A stretch of DNA of 64,000 bases, taken from the NCBI RefSeq assembly GCF_965638725.1, contig NC_134960.1:7132501-7196500 (forward strand). Reading direction: 5' to 3'. Both the position numbers and the translations under genes were made by a program. The first letter of the stretch is position 1; every line of letters starts with the position of its first letter. The notes under the pieces are model-generated. The model made no database searches and was not told the origin of the DNA. It worked only from the letters and a program-made list of their open reading frames with translations. Below, one piece after another: positions 1 through 18,417 of the stretch. Origin of the DNA: Aptenodytes patagonicus (lineage: Eukaryota > Chordata > Aves > Sphenisciformes > Spheniscidae).

Positions 1-862
1 TGGTACCGGCTTAGAAAAAAGGGCTGCGTTAAAAAGGGTTAATGGCTCAGTCCTGAAATACGCCCGCAAAATGCTATCGATGCCTGAAGTCTAAACGTAC
101 GGCTCAGGCTGTTTTATATCTCCTCCAGCAGCTTCAATTCATCCCTTGGCTGCGCTGGTGCACCGCTGGCCTCGTGGATTTACGTCGGAGAGGGGAATCG
201 AGGCCGGCAGGGAGGGAGGGAGGGAGGCCATGCATGGTACCTGACACGGGATGGGAATGCTTTGCCTAGTGGCTGGGTGGGGACATGGGAGCCCACCTGA
301 GTGGGGAATGTCCCCCGGTAGAGAGGCCAGGAGTGGTGCGGTCCCCTGGCCCAGCTGGCCAGTGGGATGTGAAGCAGCACGTGTTACCGGTGGTTTATTA
401 GCTCTCGCCGGCTGAAACCAAGAGCTGGTGTGCGTTGGGCAGGGCAGGCAGTGCGGTGCCGGGATGGGGGGGCAGGTGGGCAATGGAGGTTGGTTCCTCG
501 AGCGTTTGCTTTGCCTTGAGCCCCTGCAGAGGAGAAGGAGAGGACAGGGCTGATGCCGTAGCCTGGGAGCAGGTAAACTAAAGCAACAGGCTTCCCGGGG
601 AAATGCTGCTCAGTTTGTGCAACCTCAGATGTGGGTCTGGAAATCGGGGAGGCAAGAGGCAGCTCAGGTGCCAGCAGCCCCGATGCTGCGCTTGTGGGGG
701 GCAAACGTGGGCCTTACCGGCGGTGTCTTAGAGGGTGAAAACAAAACGGATCTTGCAAGTGTCTCCTGTACGCTGCGCCTGTTCCTGCTCTCTGCATTTC
801 CCCTGGGCCGGTGAGCATTGCAGCCTCTGGTACTTTTTAAGGGTGGCAAAGTTTGCGTGGAG

Positions 863-998
863 AGGTAATGTCTTTTATTAGCCTAACTAATACCTTTAGG
901 AAAAAACCGATGTGCTCTTGGGCCCGAGGAATGCCTGCGCGTCCAAAACGTGTCGGTTTTTCCAACTGTGTCTGTTGGTCTAATAAAAGATCTGACCT
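863..998. mobile_element. MITE-like non-autonomous DNA transposon fossil
   Basis: The two ends are inverted copies of each other. The left arm (863-887) reads AGGTAATGTCTTTTATTAGC onward, and the right arm (974-998) read on the minus strand gives AGGTCAGATCTTTTATTAGA onward. About 20 of 25 positions match, including an unbroken 11-base TCTTTTATTAG core. The 136-bp length and absence of coding capacity fit a MITE. The arm sequence resembles elements I remember from archosaur and other reptile genomes (Chompy-like, possibly Harbinger class), but the family name is from memory and unchecked. The diverged arms suggest an old insertion. Confidence 0.6.
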
Positions 999-3765
999 CC
1001 GCCTGGCCTGGCCGCAACCTTGGAGCTTGCCGGCCCCGGGAACATCCTGCCCGTGCGTCAGTTACTGCCTGGCCCTTCCCCAGAGGACCTGCCAGCCCGG
1101 GAGCCGTCGCCGGAGCACGCCTGTGCTTGCAGCAGGCGCTTACCTGCCTCCTAATTCAATGCCGGCTGCAAGCACCGAGCCCCATGGGTGCTTCAGGCTC
1201 CCAGTGGGGTCTGCCCTTGCAGACTGCAGGGAAGCAGAGGTTGGCTGCAGCTCAGCAAAGCATCAAGGCATTGGGCAGGATGGATGCGGTCCAGCGGGAG
1301 CATCCTTGGGAGCCCCTGGGAGAAGGCAGCAGCTTGTGCAACGCTCCATCCTTGCAGGGATTTCTCCTGAATGCGGGTGCCGGAGGGCCAGTTGCTCTCC
1401 GTGAGCTGGTTCACGCTGTGGTTTTATGGATGCTGCTTTGCAAAAGTGCCGTTTTGGGGCCAGGGTAGTGCTCGGCAGGGCAGCCTGCGCTCCCCAGAAC
1501 AGCTGGCGGTTCTTCTGTGGCAAGACAGAGCTGCTCTCCTACCAACTTCAAATTCCCCGTAATGGGAAGCTGTCAAGAAAATGAAGCAGCTGGCCCATCC
1601 CCTGGGGCTCGCAGCGCTGCTGTGGCCGAGGAGGGGGGAATTGCTGCTGCCCCGCAGCTCTCCATGATCGAGCATCTCTTTTGCGCTCGTGGCAGGACCA
1701 GCATCTCTGCGGGGAAGATCTGGCCAAGCAAAGTGTCAGAGGCAGCAGAAGGTGGTTCAGTCGGTGGTTTTTTTGGGTAGGAGTTCTGTGCAACCTGTGG
1801 TGAGTGCGCAGGCTGCCGCTCCAGTGAAATATAAAAATTCACACAAGATTATTTTCCCCTCATCCTTTTTCTTTTTAAATACTTGGGATTCAGGCCCTGC
1901 TTATTCAGAAAGGCTCTTTCGTGCTTGGAGGGCCACAGGAACCGACACGGCACATTTCAAAGCAGGAAAACCCGATTCATTGAGTGGATTTTTTCCCCCC
2001 CTGCGAACCCACTTAAAATTCATGGAGAGTTTTGTCAGTAAGAACCTGTTTCAATTAACAGACAAAAGAAACTCTCCTTGTTAAGCGCCTCTTTCAATTA
2101 AGGTTTGGGAGAATTCCCCCGGCTCTGCTTCCTCCTGAGCGAGGCTGTTCCTGAGGACTCGAGGGCAAAAAATACCCGTGAGGTGCATCAACCTGCGAAG
2201 GGCTCTGGCTTTTTCTGAGGGAGGCAGCGGCACAGCCCGAACCGTAACCTGGCTGCGGGGTGTCGGGGTCTTTGGTCGGGACGGTGTCGGGGAGCATCAG
2301 TGCCAGGGGGTCGGCTGCCCAGCCTGGCATCCCTGGGGCGTAGGAAAGCTAATGACTGCTGCTAATTGCTGCCCTAGTTTATGGAGGAGGCTGATTTCAT
2401 GCGGGTGCTGGGAGATGGCGGGGAGCGTGGAGGGGTGCTCTTCCAGATCGGGGTGCTGGGGACAAGGGGGATGGCAGCCACTGGTGTCACCTTCCAGCCA
2501 CCGGTGCCACCTTCCAGTCATTGCTGCTCAAGGCTCAGAAACGGGGTGACCGCCCCTGGGGGGGTTCCTCTGTACAGCCTTGCTGGCGAGGGGCCGCGGC
2601 ACCTCGGGGCTGGGGAAGGGGTTGGGAGATGGGGGTTAGCAGGGGCAGGACCTGAGGAGTGGGGTTAAGACGTGGGGTTTGCTAGAACTGGTCTTAAAAG
2701 CCCTACCGGTCGGGCTTGCCAGCTGCTCTGCCATGGAAAAAGTTTTAATCACGGGCTTTCAGAAACCTCACCCAGTTCTTTGGGGTTTCGGGTGTTTTTT
2801 TCATTTGTTTGGGTTTTTTCTCCCCTAAAAATTCAGCAAATGTTTGCAGCAATTCGCCGCACACCGAACCTTGCCTTTCCATCCCTCTGCAGGGAAAGAA
2901 CAATTTTCACGATTGTTTTTTTGAAGAAAACCCGAGGAAAACATTACTTTTATCTTTTCCGGTAAAACTGAAGTGCTAACAGGGCTTTCTGGCTGAAAAA
3001 CCTCTCTTCCAGAGCTAGGCGCTTTGGCCAAAAATAACTGGTTTTCTGTGAAAATCTTTGACCTCTTTTGCTGGGCAAATCACTCATCTTGGTTTCTTTC
3101 CCGCAGGAGCGGGCAGATGATGGGCAGCTGGAGCCGGATTTTTATTTCCAGAGGGTAAGCTTGGTTCGGCAGCAGCAATTCAGGTGGATGCTCCGACTGC
3201 TCGTTTCTGGCCAGGCTTTATAAATCAGATTTTAAACAAAGTGCTGAGAAAAGGGGAGGATTTTCCTGCTGAAGTCCCCCTGGGGTGCAAATGCTCCAGA
3301 CCTTGAATAAATCAGGGATAAATTTTCCTGATATTCCCTTGTGTTTGCTCCTGTCCAGCCTGTGCATGGCGGGGAGAAGCCGAGCGGGGTGGGTTTGGGG
3401 TGGGAACAGCACCGGTGACCCTGCCTGCTCCTGCCTGTCCCAAGGGCAGCTGCCGGGGCTGCCATTGTCCTTCTTTAATTTTGCACCTTTTGGGCACCGG
3501 GGAAACGCTGGTGTCCTTAGGAAAGCGGTGCTGGGGCTGTCCCCCTGCCAGCAGCAGGGTGTTTTTCTCCCTGGCGTGTTGTAACTACTGTTTGCAAAGT
3601 GCTTAAGCAGGCCGTGTAATCTACCGCTAAGATGCTCGTTATGTGGCATTATAAAACCGTCCCGGTGGCACACGGGTGGCCTCGGTGAGAGTGGTTGGCC
3701 GGGACGAGCTTGTTTCTGCTCATTTCTGTCCTTCTGCTCGTTTTCCCCTCTCTTTGCTCCACATC

Positions 3766-3851
3766 TGTGCTGGTTTTGGCTGGGATAGAGTTAATTTTTT
3801 TCATAGTAGCTAGTATGGGGCTGTGTTGCCGGCTGGGGTTAAACCACGACA
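3766..3851 (+). mobile_element. Fossil avian endogenous retrovirus LTR remnant
   Basis: The segment starts TGTGCTGGTTTTGGCTGGGA and ends with a GGTTAAACCACGACA terminus. Both ends match an abundant avian ERV LTR that I recognise from many bird genomes. Only the two terminal parts are present, so it is a broken solo-LTR fossil with about one large break. No gag, pol or env part lies nearby, and no clear target-site duplication flanks it. The subfamily name cannot be assigned without a library. The well-kept ends suggest an insertion during the bird radiation rather than a very ancient one. Confidence 0.75.
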
Positions 3852-6800
3852 GCGTCCCTCTCCTCTGCCTGGACACCCTGGGTTTGCGGCCTGGCAGGAG
3901 GCAGCTGGACATCCATACAGTTCATCCTTCCATCCGTGTCTCTTTGGGGCCATCCTAAAGGCTTGCCCAGGCTGTGAATAAGTGGGGGTCGCCAGGAAAA
4001 TCCCGTTTTGCAGCAGTTGAAGCTTTTATGCCGGGTTGTGGCTTCGGTCCCTGCTGGAGGAGCACCTCGGAGGTGGGATGCGCAGGGAGCTGTGACCCTG
4101 TGCCTCCCGTGCTTTGATACTCGTGCGCGTTGCCACACCACCGTGCACCGAAGCAAAGAAATTCATCTCCTTCTGATTGTGCCTTCTTTTGGCCAGTGGA
4201 TCCGGCTCTGGCTGGGGAGGGAGGGAGGGAGGGAGGGGACAGGGACAGGGACAGGCAGTGGGCCTTTGCACCTTGTGATGACTCTTCCCGCATGCCAGTA
4301 CTCCCAACTCTTTGCAGGTATTTCCAGTTGCAGTTGGGATCGCTGCCATTCAGAGTTGATAAAGGCAGCGGTGCAAAGGTAGGTGTTTAAAAGCAGGTTT
4401 TTCACGCCAGTTACTTTTTGATTTTCAAAGCAAGCTCCCCTGTCTTAAGCTCGCAGTTGTCTCTTGAATAATATGGTGGCATTAATCTCCTCTCTAAAGA
4501 TATGCTTAGCTCGGTGGTTTTAGATCTGCAGCCCTCTAAATATTACCAGCGGAGTGAAGGGGATTCCCTCTAGAGGGAACTTAAACCTATTAATAATAAT
4601 TCGTCTGCCTTTCATGCATCTTTTACAGGTAGTCTGCGATTCCCGGGGCTGCAGGGCACCGGTTAGCGATTGCTGAGGATGCTGGTGAGGATGTGTGAGG
4701 CATGGGAGAGAAAGCAGGCATGGTGGGCTGAGCACTGTCGCCCCGCTGGGGACCTGGGTCCCAGCCTGGCCGAATTCAGACCTTCCAGTAGCCTTTTGCC
4801 ATCACATGTCCGAGTGGGAGACGAAGCAGATGCGTTGGTGGGGCCGAGCCGGCCGCATCCCCTGCGGTGGTGGGATACGGGAAGGGAAGCGTTGGAGCGA
4901 GCAGAAGCAATTGCAAATCGCTGAGCTAGGCGATGCAATTTAGCATCCTGCCTCTAAATCCTCCTCCGTCCAGGCTTAACCCCCAGGGCTGGCTTACGTG
5001 GAGCAGCAGAGCTGGCATGGCAGTGACGAGGTGATGATTACCCAGTGGTGCCGGCATGGTGGGGCTCTCCCTGTGGCGATGAGGAGTGAGGAGCGGGGGT
5101 GCCCACCCGAAGGGTGCCCGCAGGAGAGGAGCGGGATGACCCATCTGGCCGTGGTGTTTAGGATGTGGCCCCATCTCAGTGGGTTGAATGTTGGGAGTCT
5201 GTGAGCTACTAGAGTCAGGGGTCGGGGTCCTTGTGCATGCAAGGTCTTGGGGTCTCTTCTCCATGAAGGTGGATGCTTGCTTCCTCCCTTGCAGCCCTTT
5301 CCAAAATGGTGCGAGGGAGATGCGTGAGCAGTTTCTTGCTGTGTCACACCTGTGGTTTTGAGCTCACCTCCCATCCCTGCGCTGTGGTGTTGGGACAGTT
5401 GATTTATTCGACAGCCGGGACTTGTGAACTGCCTGAACTTCACTGCTTGCACCTGCAGCCAGACCTATTGCACCCCCCAATAAATCAAACCCTGCTGCGG
5501 TTGTCTGCTTGGACCACCGACCCTTCCCTCTCCTCTGGATCTGCTTGCACTTCCTTGCTTATATTTAATCCTCCCATTGCATCCCTGTAAAATCCCACCG
5601 GAGGTTAAAGGAAGAGCACTGCGAGCTGCTGACGGAGATGTTTTCATCCCCTCTTGTCCCCTCTGGTGCCCCTCTGGCTTTCTGGGGTGCGGTGGTTCCC
5701 CAGGGAGCATTTGTGGCCAATAACTCTGGCCAGGGGGAAACCGCAGCCCCCAAACCGCACCGAGGGGTGGATTTAGAAAAGCTTTTCAACCATTTTCCCC
5801 TTCCTCCTGCAGCTGTCTTAGATTTGAAGTGATGATAGTAAAGGGCTTCCCTGGCCACCGGTTGCGGCCACTGGTTGCGCTCCCTGCCTGCCCCGGGGTC
5901 GGATCCGGCCCCGCAGGGTGCTCCGGGCTCCCGGCGGCGCCGGGGAAGCTGCTCAGATGCTGATTGTGTTTGTCAGGGCAGCCGGATTAAGACTGCTGTG
6001 GCTAAGCCTCCTCGCCGAGCCTCCTCTCCAGCAGAGCCTGGGCCAGGGCTTTGCTCAGAAACCCACCAGAAAACAGCATTTTCTGTGCTCTTGGACCTAA
6101 ACCTGCTTCGTTCTCCGGGGTGGAGCTGTCGGCTTTCCCACCACTGCCGGGGATGCGCAGGGGTTTGCTGGGCAGCATGCAGCCAGCACCCACTTGTGCG
6201 GGGAAAGCCCTGAGCAGGAGCATCCCCGGCCCCCAGCATCGCCCCAAACCCCTCAGCATCTTCCCTGCGGAGGGTTTGCCCCGGCAGTGAACCGGCAGAG
6301 CAGGATTCCTGCCCGCTCTCTGCCTTGGCGGCGGGTTCGTGGGGCAGGACGCTGCCTGCCCTGGTCCTGGCTCACACCTGGCTGCGCCAGGGGTCCGGCG
6401 CTGGCCCCCTGCCCGGGCAGGCATTGACTTTGCGCTTTGACATGGCAGCCTCCCTTCCTGGGGAGAGTCAGCCGGCGTCTGCCTGGAGGTGCTGTCTCCA
6501 AAGCCTGGCCATTAAATACCGTAATTAAAAGCTCTTAGAAGAGGATGGACTAACGAAGCCCCCTTGGAAACAGCAGGTGATGTGGGTGCGGGGCCCCATT
6601 CCCGCCTGCTGTCTCATGGCAGGCGGCGCGAGGATGGATGCGCCGTCCTGCCCATCAGCCACCGGCTCTGGCACTTGGCATCAAACCTGCTCATTGTCAC
6701 TTCCCCACCGTCGCCATGGGAATGCGGCTGCCAGCACCCACTGCTCCTAAAAGATGAGAGAAACGGAGGGGGAATGGGATGGCATGACTGGGATACTTGA

Positions 6801-8166
6801 TAACGGAGTCCTGGCTCTCTGCATCCCTAGGGATGGTACCCGGGAAAGGGAGCCTCCCTCTCCATGGGCACATCCCTAAAAGCAACATCCCTGTGTGCTT
6901 CTCCTTTTGGACCTGGAGAAGCGCCCTGCCCCGAAACCCCGGCCGGGTGTTCTCCTGGGGATGCTGAAGGTCTAGCCCCGCTGGAGGGGAGGAAGGAGTT
7001 AGTTGGGGCAGGGCACACCCCAGGGGCCCAAGGAACATCCTCTCCTGGTTCTGCCTGGAGATCATCCACGTGCGCGAAGATAAATTACAAATCAAGAAAA
7101 CCAGGTGCTCTGCTGTGCCCAGCACAGCTGGCGGAGGAGGTTGCTGGTGGGTGATGGAGGCTGGCTGCCGGCGGCGTGTGCGGGGTCCGGGTGGAGCAGC
7201 ATCGTGCCGGTGGGGTTGGGAAGCGGAGCCTGGAGCGGGGCTCGCTGCAGGGAAGGGCAGGGATGACAGGATTACCCTGCCAAGCCCCAGCCTGTAATCC
7301 ACAGTACCGTTCAGCCGGCCACGTTTAATCCCGCTACGTGCCCGGCTGGTGTCTGTAGGGCAGACGCTCGGCTGCGATGCCAGCAGGTCGCAGGGAGCTC
7401 TCCCCTGGGGAGGAGCAGGGACCTCTGCCCTTGTCCCTTGCACCGGCGGTGGGTTTGGGGATGGTACTGCAAGCCACCATGCCACCACTTTTATTTTTTC
7501 CTTAAACACATTGGCAGCATCAGTGTCACCCCCCCGGGACGGCTTCACCTCCCAGCAAGCAGTACCCAGCCTTTTTTTTTTCTTTCTTTTCTTTTTATAA
7601 ATGAGCCTTTCACAAGGAAGGGAAAAATATTCCCAAGGTCCTTTCGGCTCCACATGGGTGCTCCTGCGTGCCCGTCTCAGTGACCTTGGCTGGTGCCTCC
7701 CGGCTCGGCCTCGTGCCGCCCGGCTGGCCGGCTGCCCGCTTCCCTCCCTGCCAGACGGGCTGCGCAGTGGGGGGCTCAGACCCCCCGCCCCCTCCCTGTC
7801 CCCCCATTCTCTTCGCCACAGCCTGGCTACCGCTGGGTGCCTGGCAAACAGGAGGAGCGGGGCTGCTTGTCCAGCTCCTTGGTGCGATGGGGACTCGTGG
7901 GGGGCCGGGGGCTCCCCCCCTTGCACCCTGTTGGTGCTGCCATGCCCCGGGCACGCACCGCAGCCAGGGTCCCACGGCACGCGTGTGTGCTGCACTCCCG
8001 CCCCATCCCCGTCGCTGCTGGGAGCTCGTGGCGCTCTCGCAGCAAGCCCCGGCACACTGGCAAGCTCACCGAGGGATCTGCCAGGGCCGCTGTGCTGGCG
8101 TAAATGAAAGCGTCGGCGTTGGTACCAACATCGGCCCTGCCTGCTCATCCCGTCTCTGTCTCACAG

Positions 8167-8556
8167 GGCACCGCGTGGAGCCGGGGGACCGGGGCGCCCC
8201 GGGGAGCCGCCATGCCCGCGTGCCCGCCGCAAGCCACGCCGAGGCCGCCCGCCGCCCCCTCGCCCTGCTGAGGCCATGGGGCTGCCGCTGCCACCACTGC
8301 GGGGATTTCAGCTCGGCAAAGGGACTCTCGGTGCCTCTGCCATGGTGACATGAAGTGGACAGCAAGGGACGCCGGACTGCTGGAAGGGAGAGAGCCTGCA
8401 CAGGCGGCCTGCTAGTATTTTAATTTATTAGTAGTATTCAATTTTATTTTACCTATTTTTTTTTTGTTGGTTGGTTGCTTCTTCCCCTCCCCGGGGCTCG
8501 CGAGGGGAGGGGGCAGGCAGGGGAGAGGGGCCCCACCTCACCCCGCGGATGCAAGG
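8167..8556 (+). other. NDST1: Likely NDST1 5' UTR part of the first coding exon
   Basis: A strong acceptor (pyrimidine tract then TCACAG, ending 8166) precedes a CpG-rich stretch leading to the NDST1 start at 8557. The segment carries short upstream ORFs at 8212-8271, 8276-8353, 8350-8415 and 8549-8560. The first two have good initiation context (GCCGCCATGC and GGCCATGGG). A U-rich run lies at about 8412-8477, followed by a C-rich tract. A second possible acceptor lies in the AG-rich stretch near 8500, in which case part of this block would be intron. NDST 5' UTRs are reported to be structured and to support internal ribosome entry. Confidence 0.5.
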
Positions 8557-16882
<8,326 letters not shown>

Positions 16883-18417
16883 CTGCCGCCTGCTGCCCGC
16901 CCAGCAATACCCGAGCGGGGCCGACCCCTGCGCCCGGCGGGACCTTCCTCAGCAATACCCGGCCGCCGCCGTGGAGGGGACCCCCAGGAGTGGACGGCTG
17001 CGCCGGAGGCTGCCCGAGCAGCCTACCCCACACCTGTTTCTCTTTCATTTTATTTTTCCTTTTTAATTCCTGGGCCTGTCGGTGAGGTCCCTTCCCGCCC
17101 CGCTTCAACATGGGGAAGTGGCACAAATTCCCCCTTTCTCTGCCCAAAACGGGCCCTGACTCCCCTGGGCCTGAGGGCGGTGGCAGAGCCGTCCCTCACC
17201 TCCTGGTGCGAGGGTGGAGGAGCCGCTCTGGGCACGCTGGAGGTGACTTTGCTGAGCTGGAGCAGAGGAATGGAGCTGGTGGAGACCCAAAGCACAGAGG
17301 GACCCAGACCCGCTCCTGCCATCGGCCCCGCGGCGGGAAGCGGGAGAGTTTGCCGGATTCCGCCGACACCTACTTGGAAAAGCTGCAAAGAAGGCGAATT
17401 TTTCTTTCAAAGACTCAGGCACGATTTCTTTTGTCATCTCCATTCATTTTCAAGCTCCTCAACCTGTTCCTCCCCCTCCGTGGGCAGCGCGGTGGGACTG
17501 CGGCCGAGCAGGAGAAGGGTCCGGTGTGCTGGCCCCAGCGTGCTGGCCCTGGCACGCTCCCCGGCACGCTCCTGTCCCCCCCCAGCCCCCCCTTGCGATC
17601 TTGTACATGTGTGGTGTTTCCTGTGGTAAAGCCGAGTGGCACACGGTGTCCCCCGGCACGGAGGAGAGCTGGCCCTCGGGGACAGGGCGGACATTGGGAT
17701 AACGGCAATCAGAAGGATTCTGAGAACTTCAAACCTCTTGAATATTAAAAGCGAAAGTATTTTAATAATGTTGGGGTGCGGGGGGTGGGGTGGGGAGGGT
17801 TCGTTTGGTTCCCATTTTGCAGGGGGTTGTTTTTCTTTGGTGCCAGAATTTGTACCTAAACCCTGAGGGTTTTACGTGGTCTCTTTGGTTGTTACATGTG
17901 ACGTGGACGAAGGTCAGTGGGGAAACGGGGGACAGTTTCCCAGCCGGAGACGTGTCTTTATACCGGTGGTGCCGTACAGAGCTGCAGCCCCGGCTCTGCC
18001 TCTCCTGCGCCCCGTCCTGTCCCCTGGGTTTTGCTGCCGGGGCTGGCAAATGAGACTGAGCCATCACGGGTTTACCGGGATAAGGGCCCAAATTCCCCCT
18101 GGGATGGAGCTGCTCCGCAGGGTGCGGGATGCCAGCGGTTGCTGCTGGAGGTGGACGCGGTACCCGGGATGCTGCCCTCGCCTCCAGAGCAGGGGCCAGG
18201 GCAGCGGGGGGGGGACGACACGTGGCGTTTTACCCCAGGTGACGGAGGGGCCCCGCTGGCAGCCGGGGTTCCCACCCAGTTATTTTTGCGGGAGCCCCTG
18301 TAGCCGTGCGTGGGGGCCATGGGGGAGCTGCACCTCCCCTCTGCTCCTCCGTGGGGTTGTGTTGGGAGAGGCTCCCGGGCGCTGGTGTAAGGTCCTGTTG
18401 AACCAACTGCTAATAAA
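16883..18417 (+). other. NDST1: Probable NDST1 proximal 3' UTR
   Basis: Non-coding sequence after the NDST1 stop, with no coding similarity recognised. The first canonical AATAAA on this strand that I find downstream of the stop is at 18412-18417. Mammalian NDST1 mRNAs have a 3' UTR of several kilobases, so this may be only the short form. Confidence 0.5.
18412..18417 (+). terminator. NDST1: Candidate proximal NDST1 poly(A) signal (AATAAA)
   Basis: AATAAA followed within about 15-40 bases by a G/T-rich stretch (CTGGTTTTACTCGCTGGTTG), 1.53 kb past the stop codon. It would give a short 3' UTR isoform. Confidence 0.5.

Larger units (their letters stand above)
1..8166 (+). other. NDST1: Presumed NDST1 intron 1 (no coding exon found)
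   Basis: I see no reading frame here that resembles a known protein or is bounded by credible splice sites. In mammals NDST1 has a distant non-coding first exon, so this stretch is most simply intron 1. It ends in a pyrimidine-rich tract and a CAG acceptor at 8164-8166. It holds the MITE-like element at 863-998, the LTR fossil at 3766-3851 and short G-rich repeats near 208-227 and 4214-4236. A 483-codon open frame on the minus strand (6697-8148) is a compositional artefact. No promoter was identified. Confidence 0.55.

Noticed and set aside
6697-8148. 483-codon open frame on the minus strand
   Set aside because: No domain or similarity recognised. It is rich in Arg, Pro and Gly as expected from GC-rich non-coding DNA, has many overlapping open frames on both strands, and runs across the likely NDST1 leader region.
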